Shown here: in pieces, positions 51,826 through 60,871 of the stretch
Layout: each line of letters begins with the position of its first letter
Position numbering within the stretch: the first letter of the stretch is position 1
Source: Winogradskyella alexanderae
GTDB lineage: Bacteria; Bacteroidota; Bacteroidia; Flavobacteriales; Flavobacteriaceae
Assembly (NCBI RefSeq): GCF_020166335.1
Contig: NZ_JAIUJR010000001.1
Span: forward strand, 310,001-374,000
Length of the DNA stretch: 64,000 bases
Reading direction: 5' to 3'
The notes under the pieces: generated by a model
The model's database searches: none
Seen by the model: the letters and a program-made list of their open reading frames with translations, nothing else
What the model was told of the DNA's origin: nothing
Made by a program: the position numbers and the translations under genes

Positions 51826-54024
51826 ATGACAAGAAAGAAAAAAAGGAGGTCTAGAAATAATAAGATTTCCAACCTTACAAATACAATCTTAAGTATATTA
51901 AAAAAAGAACGAAATAAAACCTTCAACTATAAACAAATAGCTTCTAAATTAGGGGTTAACGATGCTAGTAGTAGAAATCAGATTATAAAAAAATTGGCTC
52001 AACTTAAAGCTAACCAAGAAATAGAAGAGGTAGAACGTGGTAAATTTAAAGCCTTAGTTACGACAGAATACCATACAGGTATTTTAGACCTATCTTCAAA
52101 AGGAAACGGTTATGTGATTTGTGATGATTTTGAAGAAGATATCTTTATAGCATCAAATAATATAAACAAAGCTTTAGATGGAGATGAAGTAGAGTTTTAT
52201 GCCTATCGCAGAAAACACAGGGGTAAACAAGAAGGTGAGATTACTAATATTATAAAGCGCGCTAAAAGCGAGTATGTTGGCACTATTCAAATTCAAGATA
52301 AAAAGAACTTTGCCTTTGTAGTAGCAGATTCTGCAAAGATGTATACCGATATTTTTGTACCAATCAATAAAACAAAACGAGCTCAGGATGGGGATAAAGT
52401 ACTTGTTACATTGACAGATTGGCCTGAAAATGCAAGTTCTCCATATGGAAAGGTAGTTGAAGTTTTAGGTAAACCAGGAGAGCATAGTACAGAAATTCAT
52501 TCCATTTTAGCAGAGTATGGTTTACCACACGAATTTCCTTATGAGGTAGAAGCCTATGCAAACAAATTAGATACCTCTATCACTCAAGAAGAAATCGCAA
52601 AACGACGAGATATGCGTAAAGATTTAACTTTTACCATAGATCCTAAAGACGCTAAAGATTTTGACGACGCACTTTCGTTTAAGGTTTTAGGTAACGGTCT
52701 TTATGAGGTAGGAATTCATATTGCTGATGTATCTCATTATGTAAAGCCAGATACGATTTTAGATGAGGAAGCCTATGAACGCGCAACCTCGATTTATCTT
52801 GTAGATAGGGTAGTACCTATGTTACCTGAAGTACTCTCCAATGGCGCATGTTCCTTAAGGCCTCATGAGGAGAAATATACATTTTCGGCTGTTTTTAAAA
52901 TAAATGAAAACTCTGAAATAAAAAACCAATGGTTTGGTAGAACAGTCACTTATTCTGACGCTAGATTTGCCTATGAAGAAGCCCAAGCTGTAATTGAATC
53001 TAAATCGAATAAAATACCAACAGAAGTATCCTTAACAGGAGAGGCTTATTATACAGATCAAAAAATTGCAGATGCGATTTTGAAGCTTGATGAACTAGCT
53101 AAAAAAATGAGAGTTAGAAGAATGAGATCAGGAGCAATTTCATTCGATAAAGTAGAGGTAAAATTTCATTTAGATGAAGAGGCTAATCCTACAGGTGTTT
53201 TCTTTAAAACAAGCAGAGACGCCAATAAACTCATTGAAGAATTTATGCTCCTAGCCAATAAGAAAGTAGCTGAGTTTATTGGGAAACAAAACCCAAAGAA
53301 AACCTTCGTTTATCGAGTTCATGACCAACCAGATGATGCAAAATTATCTCAACTGCAAACAGTAGTGGGTCGTTTTGGTCATAAGTTAAATTTTAAGGAC
53401 AGAAATAGCATAGCATCGTCTTTAAATAAACTTCTTGTAGATGTTGAAGGTAAAAAGGAACAAAACCTTGTAGACACACTTGCCATAAGAACTATGGCCA
53501 AAGCGGAATATACTACTCAAAATATTGGACATTACGGCTTGGCTTTTCAATATTATAGCCATTTCACATCGCCTATCAGGCGATATCCAGATGTTATGGC
53601 ACATCGTTTATTGCAGCACTATCTTGATGGTGGTAAATCAGCAAGCGAAGATATTTATGAAGAGAAATGTAAGCATAGTAGTAATATGGAATATTTGGCC
53701 ACAAAGGCAGAGAGAGATTCAATAAAGTACATGCAAATTCGTTTTATGCAAGACCATCAAGATGAAGAATTTCGAGGTGTTATTTCTGGCGTTACTGATT
53801 GGGGAATTTATGTTGAAATCATTTCTAATAAATGCGAAGGGATGGTTAGTGTTAGAGACATGAAAGACGATACGTATGATTTTGATAAAGACTATTATGC
53901 TATGATCGGAAGAAACACACATAATATGTATCAATTAGGTGATGATGTGATTGTTAAAGTGAAAAATACCGATCTTATAAAAAAACACCTGGATTTTTAT
54001 TTAATAGGTAAGGCGCACGATTAA
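51826..54024 (+). CDS. rnr: Ribonuclease R
   Basis: RNase R is a processive 3'-5' exoribonuclease that degrades structured RNA, including rRNA and mRNA with tails. The 732 residues include a basic N-terminus (MTRKKKRRSRNNKISN) and a helix-turn-helix region to about 75, then cold-shock-type RNA-binding domains (about 80-240). The RNB catalytic domain has acidic residues in DPKDAKDFDDALSF, and a C-terminal S1 domain is at about 645-725 (FRGVISGVTDWGIYVEI). Length is a little below the E. coli enzyme. It starts the rightward gene run after the A/T-rich gap. Confidence 0.96.
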   Translation: MTRKKKRRSRNNKISNLTNTILSILKKERNKTFNYKQIASKLGVNDASSRNQIIKKLAQLKANQEIEEVERGKFKALVTTEYHTGILDLSSKGNGYVICDDFEEDIFIASNNINKALDGDEVEFYAYRRKHRGKQEGEITNIIKRAKSEYVGTIQIQDKKNFAFVVADSAKMYTDIFVPINKTKRAQDGDKVLVTLTDWPENASSPYGKVVEVLGKPGEHSTEIHSILAEYGLPHEFPYEVEAYANKLDTSITQEEIAKRRDMRKDLTFTIDPKDAKDFDDALSFKVLGNGLYEVGIHIADVSHYVKPDTILDEEAYERATSIYLVDRVVPMLPEVLSNGACSLRPHEEKYTFSAVFKINENSEIKNQWFGRTVTYSDARFAYEEAQAVIESKSNKIPTEVSLTGEAYYTDQKIADAILKLDELAKKMRVRRMRSGAISFDKVEVKFHLDEEANPTGVFFKTSRDANKLIEEFMLLANKKVAEFIGKQNPKKTFVYRVHDQPDDAKLSQLQTVVGRFGHKLNFKDRNSIASSLNKLLVDVEGKKEQNLVDTLAIRTMAKAEYTTQNIGHYGLAFQYYSHFTSPIRRYPDVMAHRLLQHYLDGGKSASEDIYEEKCKHSSNMEYLATKAERDSIKYMQIRFMQDHQDEEFRGVISGVTDWGIYVEIISNKCEGMVSVRDMKDDTYDFDKDYYAMIGRNTHNMYQLGDDVIVKVKNTDLIKKHLDFYLIGKAHD

Positions 54025-54050
54025 GATTAATTTAATAAAGAGTTTTAAAT

Positions 54051-54350
54051 ATGATTCTTACAACAACAAACTCAATTGAAAATTTTAAAATTGTTGATTA
54101 TCTTGGTATTGTTACCGGAGTTGCAATGAACGATCAAGTACTTGCGTTGGGTTTTAGCATGTCTAAATATGCCAGAAAGATTCAAGATAGTGTAGATTTA
54201 GTAAAAGAAAGAGCCTTTCAAACCCTAACAGAGAATGCAAAAAAACTAAATGCCAATGCGGTAGTTGGTATAAAAGTTGAAATAGAATTAACAACAAGTA
54301 ATTATGCAATGGTATCCGTAACAGGTACAGCCGTAAAAGTTGCAACATAA
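54051..54350 (+). CDS. YbjQ/UPF0145 family protein
   Basis: A 99-residue cytosolic protein of the YbjQ (heavy-metal-binding-like) family. Its core resembles the family: VDYLGIVTGVAM at the start, a helix with RAFQTLTENAKKLNANAVVGIKVE, and a final beta strand. Family members form a pentameric barrel; their role is unknown, and metal binding is only suggested. It lies 26 bases after rnr. Confidence 0.8.
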   Translation: MILTTTNSIENFKIVDYLGIVTGVAMNDQVLALGFSMSKYARKIQDSVDLVKERAFQTLTENAKKLNANAVVGIKVEIELTTSNYAMVSVTGTAVKVAT

Positions 54351-54365
54351 ATTTATTAAATCATT

Positions 54366-55037
54366 ATGAAAAAATTTCTAGTAATCTTTTCCGCTATAAT
54401 TTGTTTACCAGTATTTGGACAAAATACAATAGAGAAAAGTATAGGTGAGTTTTCAACCGTTAAGGTTTACGACTTAATCAACCTTAATATGATTCAATCT
54501 GACGAAAATAAGGTAATAATCTCAGGTAAGAATAAAAACGATGTTGAAGTGGTGAACAAAAACGGGAAGTTAAAAATCCGCATGAATATTGAAGAAATTT
54601 ACGATGGCAATGACACCGTTGTTAATTTATATTTTACATCTGTTGGCGAAATAGACGCCAATGAGGGTGCAAAAGTTGCTGTTAAAGAAACAATTGAACA
54701 ATTCGAAATTGAATTAAGAACCCAAGAGGGCGCAGAGATCAAAGTAGATTTAAAAACAAAATATGCTACCGTCAGGGCGGTAACTGGAGGGATTATTAAT
54801 GTATCCGGAAACTCCAAAAATCAAGACGTTTCAATATATACTGGCGGAATTGTTAACGGAGAGGAGTTAGTAACCGAAAAAACAGAAGTTAGCGTAAATG
54901 CTGCTGGTGAAGCCTATGTAAATGCATCAGAATTTGTTGATGTCAGGATAAGAGCTGGTGGTGATGTATTTATTTATGGAAATCCAAAAAGAGTAGACGA
55001 AAGTCGGGTATTCGGTGGACGCATAAAACGTATGTAA
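54366..55037 (+). CDS. GIN domain (DUF2807) exported protein
   Basis: A 223-residue exported protein with signal peptide MKKFLVIFSAIICLPVFG. The mature part is a right-handed beta-helix-like GIN/DUF2807 domain of short repeating strands (VKVYDLINLNMIQSDENKVIISG, VNLYFTSVGEIDANEGAKVAV, NVSGNSKNQDVSIYTGGIVNG, ASEFVDVRIRAGGDVFIYGNP). It has been described as a putative adhesin-like fold in Bacteroidota; its function is unknown. It follows the YbjQ gene by 15 bases. Confidence 0.82.
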   Translation: MKKFLVIFSAIICLPVFGQNTIEKSIGEFSTVKVYDLINLNMIQSDENKVIISGKNKNDVEVVNKNGKLKIRMNIEEIYDGNDTVVNLYFTSVGEIDANEGAKVAVKETIEQFEIELRTQEGAEIKVDLKTKYATVRAVTGGIINVSGNSKNQDVSIYTGGIVNGEELVTEKTEVSVNAAGEAYVNASEFVDVRIRAGGDVFIYGNPKRVDESRVFGGRIKRM

Positions 55038-55050
55038 TATATAGATTTGT

Positions 55051-55058
55051 TACTTTTG
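55051..55058 (+). promoter_or_regulatory. Putative -7 promoter element before the LysE-family gene
   Basis: TACTTTTG matches TAnnTTTG, 19 bases before the ATG at 55078. It suggests that the LysE-family gene has its own promoter inside an otherwise co-directional run. Confidence 0.4.
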
Positions 55059-55077
55059 TGTAAACCGCAAGTTTTAC

Positions 55078-55761
55078 ATGATTGATGATATTTTAACAGC
55101 AATTCCATTTGGTATTATACTTGCCTTTACTATTGGTCCGGTATTTTTTGTTCTACTTGAAACTGGAGCGACTAAAGGCTTTAAAAGCGCTGTTATTTTT
55201 GATTTGGGTGTCATTTTTGCGGATGTAGTGTTTATAGCGCTGGCTTTTTTTAGTACGTCCAAGCTGATAGATAAAATTAAAGACGACCCAAATTTTTTGA
55301 TTTTTGGCGGTGTATTATTAGTTGTGTACGGTTTAATATCATTTATCAAAACGTCGAGATCATTTAGGTCTATAGTCAAGGAATACCGAAGAATAGACTT
55401 ACCAAAACGGGACTATGGAAAACTGTTTATTAAAGGGTTTTTGCTAAACTTTATTAATATTGGTGTATTGCTCGGTTGGCTTGGGTTTATTGTTATAGGA
55501 ACATCACTAACAACTTCAGAAAATGGGGTAGTATTATTTATTAGCACTATGCTAATTAGCTATTTTTTAACGGATCTTATAAAGATAGCGTTGGCCAAAA
55601 GACTTAAAAGTAAACTTACGCCAAGACGTATTTTTAAGACAAAAAAAATCGTGGCATTGGTTATTTTGGGTTTTGGTATTTTGTTATTGTCACAAGGTCT
55701 GTTTCCCGAGCTTTATGAAAAAAGCAAAGAGCAAATAGATAAGGTAAATCCAATAAATTAA
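55078..55761 (+). CDS. LysE-family transporter
   Basis: A 227-residue inner-membrane protein of the LysE/RhtB superfamily. It begins MIDDILTAIPFGIILAFTIGPVFFVLLETG, the family's opening helix, and has six hydrophobic segments in total, with a charged loop (about 98-118) in the middle. LysE-type carriers export amino acids or small amine compounds; the substrate is unknown. It is followed by the exported hypothetical gene with 7 bases between them. Confidence 0.83.
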   Translation: MIDDILTAIPFGIILAFTIGPVFFVLLETGATKGFKSAVIFDLGVIFADVVFIALAFFSTSKLIDKIKDDPNFLIFGGVLLVVYGLISFIKTSRSFRSIVKEYRRIDLPKRDYGKLFIKGFLLNFINIGVLLGWLGFIVIGTSLTTSENGVVLFISTMLISYFLTDLIKIALAKRLKSKLTPRRIFKTKKIVALVILGFGILLLSQGLFPELYEKSKEQIDKVNPIN

Positions 55762-55768
55762 AATTACT

Positions 55769-56416
55769 ATGTATAAAATAAAAATTACACATGCATTAAT
55801 ATTGTTCACAATGTTGTCCTTTTCACAGAGTAGAGCAGAGCACTATGTATTACCTGAATTTTCGGAAGGAGTTATAATTATGAAAAACGGTGAGCTTAGT
55901 AAAGGGATAGTTAACTATAATGCTTTAACAGAGTCTGTTATCCTTAAAGAAGGCGATAAGTATATGCCCCTGCGCTTAGATTTAGCCAGAAATGCCGATA
56001 CGCTCTATGTAGATGAGAGAAAATTTGTAAATAGAAGCGGAAAGTTCTATGAATTATTGTTAGACTCAAAATCAAGCTTATATGTTGAATACTATTGTGT
56101 TTTAAAATCAAACACTCAGGATAGGAGTGCTTATGGAAGTTCAAGCCAAACCAGTACATCTATTTCACTTAACCAAGTATATAATCAGAATATTTTCTAT
56201 CAGATAGAGCTACCAGAACTGTACACAGCAGAATTAAAATACAGATACCACCTCGTAACCGATAAAGGAGAATATTCTTTTGAAACCATAAGAGACATAA
56301 AAAAGAAATACAGTAAATTAAAAAAAGATTATAACGCTTATCGCAAAGTTCATAAAGTAAACATCAAGGATCCAAAGAGCGTTAGGGACTTAATAAAATT
56401 TCTCGAAAACGTTTAA
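55769..56416 (+). CDS. Hypothetical exported protein
   Basis: A 215-residue protein with an N-terminal signal-like segment (MYKIKITHALILFTMLSFSQSRA). The mature part opens with two repeats of short strands (GVIIMKNGELSKGIVNYN, ESVILKEGDKYMPLRLDL) and has a basic, helical C-terminal third rich in Lys/Tyr (KKKYSKLKKDYNAYRKV). No close family is recognised. It follows the LysE gene by 7 bases and ends at a terminator, so both are in one unit. Confidence 0.62.
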   Translation: MYKIKITHALILFTMLSFSQSRAEHYVLPEFSEGVIIMKNGELSKGIVNYNALTESVILKEGDKYMPLRLDLARNADTLYVDERKFVNRSGKFYELLLDSKSSLYVEYYCVLKSNTQDRSAYGSSSQTSTSISLNQVYNQNIFYQIELPELYTAELKYRYHLVTDKGEYSFETIRDIKKKYSKLKKDYNAYRKVHKVNIKDPKSVRDLIKFLENV

Positions 56417-56420
56417 AACA

Positions 56421-56447
56421 AAAACCCCTTTTTAAAGGGGTTTTTTT
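56421..56447. terminator. Bidirectional terminator before tRNA-Cys
   Basis: AAAACCCC (from 56421) pairs with GGGGTTTT (56437-56444), with extra TTT/AAA in the upper stem, and a T-run to 56447. It can end the rightward hypothetical gene and, on the minus strand, the tRNA-Cys transcript, which stops 3 bases away. Confidence 0.85.
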
Positions 56448-56449
56448 AG

Positions 56450-56520
56450 AGGCGTCTAGCGGATTCGAACCGCTGTACAAGGTTTTGCAGACCTTTGCCT
56501 AGCCACTCGGCCAAGACGCC
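56450..56520 (-). tRNA. tRNA-Cys (GCA)
   Basis: A 71-base cloverleaf on the minus strand. Acceptor stem GGCGTCT/AGACGCC with discriminator T, D arm GCC...GGC, anticodon stem AAGGT/ACCTT with loop CTGCAAA (anticodon GCA), and T arm AGCGG-TTCGAAT-CCGCT. CCA is not encoded. Confidence 0.95.
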
Positions 56521-56553
56521 ATTTACAGGGTGAACAAATATAAAAATTATATG

Positions 56554-56916
56554 TTATTTATTCCGCGTCTGAGACATTTTTATAGTTACCATTTCCACAT
56601 CACCGCCAATTGGAGGATTTATTTTACTAACTGAAACGCTTGCTTTTTTCACAAGTATATCTTCACCAAATATTCGGTCTAAAATGCGTTGCGCAACAGT
56701 TTCCAGTAACCTTGAAGCAATGGCCATTTCTTCCCTAACCACTTTATTTAAAAAGACATAATCGACTGTATCTGATAGTTCATCAGTTTTTGCAGATTTT
56801 GATAAATCCGCTTCAACCTCAAGGTCAACTCTATAGTCACTGCCAATAATGGTCTCCTCTTTTAAACATCCATGATTTGCATATACACGGATATTTTCAA
56901 CTCTGATTATTCCCAT
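56554..56916 (-). CDS. folB: Dihydroneopterin aldolase
   Basis: FolB cleaves dihydroneopterin in folate synthesis. The 120-residue protein has the family's short tunnelling fold, starting MGIIRVENIRVYANHGCLKEE, with the TVDYVFLNKVVREEM segment and the conserved Glu and Lys (RLLETVAQRI, KASVSVSKINPPIGGDVEMVTI). The -7 box lies only 4 bases before the ATG. It is 44 bases downstream of the Zn-ribbon gene on the same strand. Confidence 0.94.
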   Translation of the reverse strand: MGIIRVENIRVYANHGCLKEETIIGSDYRVDLEVEADLSKSAKTDELSDTVDYVFLNKVVREEMAIASRLLETVAQRILDRIFGEDILVKKASVSVSKINPPIGGDVEMVTIKMSQTRNK

Positions 56917-56920
56917 GGGG

Positions 56921-56928
56921 CAAAGATA
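56921..56928 (-). promoter_or_regulatory. Putative -7 element 4 bases before the folB start
   Basis: TATCTTTG on the minus strand matches TAnnTTTG. Only CCCC separates it from the ATG, so transcription would begin at the start codon and the mRNA would be leaderless. Confidence 0.45.
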
Positions 56929-56960
56929 AGTCTTATGGTCCTCATAAAATATTTATAGGA

Positions 56961-57161
56961 CTAATTAGTAAAAAAGTCAAATATGTTACTAATAGTGGTG
57001 GTTTTTGCTGTAAAAAATTCTGTATAAGTACATTTTTTGCATGTTACTGACGTTAATTTTTTATTCTGGACATCGAAGACTTTCGACAACGCGCCAACTG
57101 TTGCTCGTATTTCTCCAATTTCATAGGTCGTATTCCCACATTTTGGACATTTATATTTCAT
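56961..57161 (-). CDS. Small zinc-ribbon protein (COG3478/YpzJ-like)
   Basis: A 66-residue protein. I choose ATG 57161 (MKYKCPKCGNTTYEIGEIRAT), since an upstream frame to 57239 adds a long basic non-homologous stretch and runs close to glnS. It has two CxxC pairs, CPKCG at the start and CKKCTY near residue 45, that should bind one zinc. The layout resembles the COG3478 nucleic-acid-binding-like Zn-ribbon proteins. The exact role is unknown. It is divergent from glnS and has no clear -7 box. Confidence 0.8.
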   Translation of the reverse strand: MKYKCPKCGNTTYEIGEIRATVGALSKVFDVQNKKLTSVTCKKCTYTEFFTAKTTTISNIFDFFTN

Positions 57162-57251
57162 AATTTTTTGTTTAACAGGTTTCCATTCTACACGTAGCCC
57201 ATAGTGCATTAAAGTTACATTTTGCTTAATTTTACACATTAAAATTTTGAG

Positions 57252-59258
57252 ATGCCAGAAGAATCAAAGTCGCTCAATTTTATTGAGCATATCATAGAAG
57301 AAGATTTAGCAAATGGTCTTCCAAAGGAAAAGTTACGGTTTCGCTTTCCACCAGAACCAAACGGTTATTTACATATTGGCCACACAAAAGCTATCGGCAT
57401 AAGTTTTGGATTAGGAGAGAAGTATAATGCGCCAGTGAATTTAAGGTTTGATGACACAAACCCAATTAAAGAAGAGCAGGAGTATGTAGATGCGATTAAA
57501 AAGGATATTGCGTGGTTGGGATACAAATGGGAAAACGAACTGTATTCGTCTGATTATTTTGATAAGCTCTATGAATGGGCAGTTCAAATGATAAAAGATG
57601 ATAAAGCCTATGTCGATAGCCAATCGTCAGAAGCTATGGCAGAACAGAAAGGCACACCTACAGAACCAGGCACCAACAGCCCATATCGAAATAGAACTAC
57701 AGCGGAGAATTTGGATTTATTTCAACGCATGAAAGCAGGTGAATTTCCAGCAGGAACACACGTATTAAGGGCAAAAATTGATATGTCAGATCCAAATATG
57801 CTAATGAGAGATCCAATCATGTACCGCATAATGTATGCACACCACCATAGAACGGGTGATCAATGGTGCATTTACCCCATGTACGATTGGACTCATGGCG
57901 AAAGCGATTATATAGAGCAAATTTCACATTCCCTTTGTTCCTTAGAGTTTAAACCTCACAGAAAGCTTTATAATTGGTTTAGAGACCATGTGTATGAATA
58001 CTCCAAGGATAAGTTACCACTACCGCCTAAACAGAGAGAATTTGCGCGTTTAAACCTAAGCTATACCATTATGAGCAAACGTAAACTCCTGCGTTTAGTT
58101 GAGGAAAAAATTGTGTCTGGCTGGGATGATCCGAGAATGCCAACCATATCAGGTTTGAGGCGCAGAGGATATACACCGAGCTCAATTAGAAATTTTATAG
58201 AGAAGGTTGGTGTGGCAAAACGTGAAAACGTTATTGATGTATCGCTTTTAGAGTTTTGTGTCCGTGAAGATCTTAATAAGTCTGCTAATCGAGTTATGGC
58301 AGTATTAAGTCCGGTAAAGGTGGTGATTACCAATTACCCTGAGAATAAAGAAGAATGGTTAGAAGCAGAAAATAATCAGGAAGATATGTCTGCGGGTTTT
58401 AGAAAAGTACCTTTCTCTAGAGAAATCTATATTGAACGAGAAGATTTCAAAGAAGCGGCAGGTAATAAGTTCTTTAGGTTGAGGCTAGGAGGAGAGGTAA
58501 GGCTTAAAAATGCATATATCATTAAAGCCAATGAGGTTGTAAAGGATGAGTCTGGTGAAATCACGGAAATTCATTGTACATACGATACAGACACAAGCAA
58601 AAAGGTGAAAGGTACATTACACTGGGTGTCCATCAAGCATGCGATTACAGTAGAAGTTAGAGAGTACGATCGTTTGTTCATGCATGAAGCGCCAGATAGC
58701 GACAAGGAGAAGGATTTTATGCAATTTCTTAATCCAAACTCGCTTAAGGTAAAAATGGGCCACCTCGAACCCAGTCTGTCCGAAGCTAATGTAGGAGAAC
58801 GATATCAGTTTCAGCGCTTGGGATATTTTGTTGTAGATGAAGATTCTCAAGATGGTTCTTTGGTGTTTAACAAAACGGTTGGCCTACGGGATAGTTGGGC
58901 AAAACAAAAACCAAAACCACAGAATAATCAAAAAGCGCAACAAAAACAGCCACAACAAAAGCGCTCTGCCATTAGTATCGTTCAGCAATTAGGTAAAAAA
59001 TACACAAATTTACCAGAAGAAAAACAAATTAAAACTAAGGCAGAAATTCAAAAACTTGCCAAAGAAATAACTTATGATGAGTTAGAACCATTATTTGGGA
59101 CGGCAGTTAAAAAATCTGGAACTAGAATTGCAACGATGATTGTACTGAAGGAGTTGTTGAATAATGGATTAAAAAGAAATCAGAGCATTGATGATTTTAT
59201 TAATAAGGCGCTTGAAGATAAGAACGAGCTGTTGGTTAGTGAAGCATCAGAAATATAG
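57252..59258 (+). CDS. glnS: Glutaminyl-tRNA synthetase with C-terminal extension
   Basis: It charges tRNA-Gln with glutamine. It is a class I synthetase with HIGH (residues 41-44, NGYLHIGHTKAIG) and a KMSKS-like loop, IMSKRKL, near residue 274. The catalytic and anticodon-binding domains take about 555 residues, as in E. coli. A further ~110 residues follow: a Gln/Lys/Pro-rich linker, then a helical domain (about 585-668, SIVQQLGKKYTNLPEEKQ ... GTRIATMIVLKELL). Deinococcus has an appended YqeY-like domain in GlnRS; whether this one is homologous is untested. Confidence 0.96.
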   Translation: MPEESKSLNFIEHIIEEDLANGLPKEKLRFRFPPEPNGYLHIGHTKAIGISFGLGEKYNAPVNLRFDDTNPIKEEQEYVDAIKKDIAWLGYKWENELYSSDYFDKLYEWAVQMIKDDKAYVDSQSSEAMAEQKGTPTEPGTNSPYRNRTTAENLDLFQRMKAGEFPAGTHVLRAKIDMSDPNMLMRDPIMYRIMYAHHHRTGDQWCIYPMYDWTHGESDYIEQISHSLCSLEFKPHRKLYNWFRDHVYEYSKDKLPLPPKQREFARLNLSYTIMSKRKLLRLVEEKIVSGWDDPRMPTISGLRRRGYTPSSIRNFIEKVGVAKRENVIDVSLLEFCVREDLNKSANRVMAVLSPVKVVITNYPENKEEWLEAENNQEDMSAGFRKVPFSREIYIEREDFKEAAGNKFFRLRLGGEVRLKNAYIIKANEVVKDESGEITEIHCTYDTDTSKKVKGTLHWVSIKHAITVEVREYDRLFMHEAPDSDKEKDFMQFLNPNSLKVKMGHLEPSLSEANVGERYQFQRLGYFVVDEDSQDGSLVFNKTVGLRDSWAKQKPKPQNNQKAQQKQPQQKRSAISIVQQLGKKYTNLPEEKQIKTKAEIQKLAKEITYDELEPLFGTAVKKSGTRIATMIVLKELLNNGLKRNQSIDDFINKALEDKNELLVSEASEI

Positions 59259-59283
59259 ATTTATATAAAAGTATTAAACCGAG

Positions 59284-59314
59284 AAAACCCCTGACTTAAA
59301 CTTAGGGGTTTTTT
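59284..59314 (+). terminator. Terminator after glnS
   Basis: AAAACCCCT (59284-59292) pairs with AGGGGTTTT (59304-59312) around a loop containing GACTTAAACTT, and is followed by T. It lies 26 bases past the glnS stop codon. Confidence 0.82.
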
Positions 59315-59350
59315 GTACATTTATTTTACACTAACTAAAACATTTACAAT

Positions 59351-59827
59351 ATGGAATTAAACTTTATGGCTATTGTGGTTGCCGCAATTGTTCCCTTGGT
59401 AATTGGTGCTGTTTGGTACAATCCGGCTGTGCTAGGAACCGCATGGATGAAGGCCTCGGGAATGACAGAGGAGAAAATGAAAAGTGGAAATATTGGGATA
59501 ATTTTTGGTATTACCCTTGTTTTATCCTTTATGTTGGCCTTTAGCGTAAACGGAATGGTAATCCACCAGGTAGCAGCCCAACAATTGGCGTTTACAAATC
59601 CAGATGCAGAATCATTTAAAGCATTTATGGAAGAGTTTGGAAACATGCATCGTAGCTTTGGACATGGCGCACTGCACGGAGCAATAGGAGCGCTATTTTT
59701 TGTTTTACCCGTTCTTGGTATTAATGCCCTTTTTGAAAGAAAAGGATGGAAGTATATTTTGATAAATTTTGGTTATTGGCTAGTTGCCTTAACCGTTATG
59801 GGCGCTATACTTTGTGGTTGGTCATAA
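59351..59827 (+). CDS. DUF1761-family membrane protein
   Basis: A 158-residue inner-membrane protein of four hydrophobic segments: residues about 5-27 (FMAIVVAAIVPLVIGAVWY), 50-70, 110-132 and 138-157. GAVWYNPAVLGTAWMKASG near the first is characteristic of the DUF1761 family. Its function is unknown. It stands alone between two hairpin terminators. Confidence 0.85.
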   Translation: MELNFMAIVVAAIVPLVIGAVWYNPAVLGTAWMKASGMTEEKMKSGNIGIIFGITLVLSFMLAFSVNGMVIHQVAAQQLAFTNPDAESFKAFMEEFGNMHRSFGHGALHGAIGALFFVLPVLGINALFERKGWKYILINFGYWLVALTVMGAILCGWS

Positions 59828-59843
59828 AATTAATCTATACAAG

Positions 59844-59880
59844 TAAAAGAGTGTCATTTTTTGTGGCCCTCTTTTATTTT
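59844..59880. terminator. Terminator between DUF1761 and SPFH genes
   Basis: TAAAAGAG (59844-59851) pairs with CTCTTTTA (59869-59876) around a 17-base loop, and a T-run follows. It could end both convergent genes, since the A-run on its left gives a minus-strand T-run. Confidence 0.55.
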
Positions 59881-59892
59881 TATCTATTTCTA

Positions 59893-60813
59893 TTAATCTT
59901 TTTTACCAGCATTTTTCATTGCTTCCCCAATTTGATTGCTAGCGGTGAAACTAGCGACCATGTCGTTAAGCATATTGCTTCCTGCTTGGGGTGAGTTGGG
60001 TAAAAGTATTAAGTTGCTGTTGGTTTCTCCACCAATGGCCTGTAAGGTATCATAGTGCTGTGTTACAACAATTAAAGCAGAAGCTTCTTGGGAGTTAATA
60101 CCTACCTTATTCAAAACCTCTACAGACTCTTCTAGACCACGAGCAATTTCACGTCTTTGGTCAGCAATACCTTGTCCTTGTAAGCGCTTACTTTCTGCTT
60201 CGGCTTTTGCCTTCTCAACTATTAAGATTCTTGCAGCATCACCCTCAAATTGTGCAGCAATTTTTTCTCTTTCAGATGCATTGATGCGATTCATAGCGGC
60301 TTTTACTTGTGCATCTGGATCAATATCCGTGACGAGGGTCTTAATTATGTCGTAACCATATTCTGACATGTATTCTTGCAGGTCTCGTTTTACCGCGATA
60401 GCGATATCATCTTTCTTCACAAAAACGTCATCTAATTTCATTTTTGGCACCTCTGCTCGCACCACATCAAATACGAACGATGTTATTTGATCATGAGGAT
60501 ATTCGAGTTTATAAAAAGCATCGTAAACATTAGTTTTAACAACAACGTACTGAACAGAAACTTTTAGTTTAACAAAAACATCATCCAAGGTTTTAGTTTC
60601 TACAATTACGTCTAGTTGTTGTATTTTTAAACTAAGTCTACCCGCGACACGATCCACCAAAGGAATCTTCATTTGCAACCCCGATTGCCTTATGCTTTGA
60701 TATCTACCAAAACGCTCTATAATTGCTGCGGTTTGTTGCTTTACAATAAAAAACGATGAAATTAAGACGATAAGGCCAAAAAAGATAATTGGCACTAAAA
60801 TAAATTGACCCAT
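59893..60813 (-). CDS. SPFH/band-7 domain membrane protein
   Basis: A 306-residue protein. One N-terminal TM helix (about 5-25, ILVPIIFFGLIVLISSFFIV) is followed by an SPFH domain (about 25-200, QTAAIIERFGRYQSIRQSGLQMKIPLVDRVAGRL), then a coiled-coil with Glu/Ala (AEAESKRLQGQGIADQRREIARG) and a C-terminal region. It resembles QmcA and stomatin-like proteins, which form membrane microdomain scaffolds and regulate proteolysis. The FtsH-associated HflK/C pair is not seen here. It is divergent from the next gene. Confidence 0.9.
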   Translation of the reverse strand: MGQFILVPIIFFGLIVLISSFFIVKQQTAAIIERFGRYQSIRQSGLQMKIPLVDRVAGRLSLKIQQLDVIVETKTLDDVFVKLKVSVQYVVVKTNVYDAFYKLEYPHDQITSFVFDVVRAEVPKMKLDDVFVKKDDIAIAVKRDLQEYMSEYGYDIIKTLVTDIDPDAQVKAAMNRINASEREKIAAQFEGDAARILIVEKAKAEAESKRLQGQGIADQRREIARGLEESVEVLNKVGINSQEASALIVVTQHYDTLQAIGGETNSNLILLPNSPQAGSNMLNDMVASFTASNQIGEAMKNAGKKD

Positions 60814-60871
60814 AACTAAGATTTTTAAGGTTTGTAAATACTAAAAATAGATAATATTAAGTTATTTTGGT

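Noticed and set aside
57162..57239. N-terminal extension of the zinc-ribbon protein
   Set aside because: It has no family resemblance, is basic and non-homologous, and would place the start only 12 bases from glnS; the ATG at 57161 matches the family.
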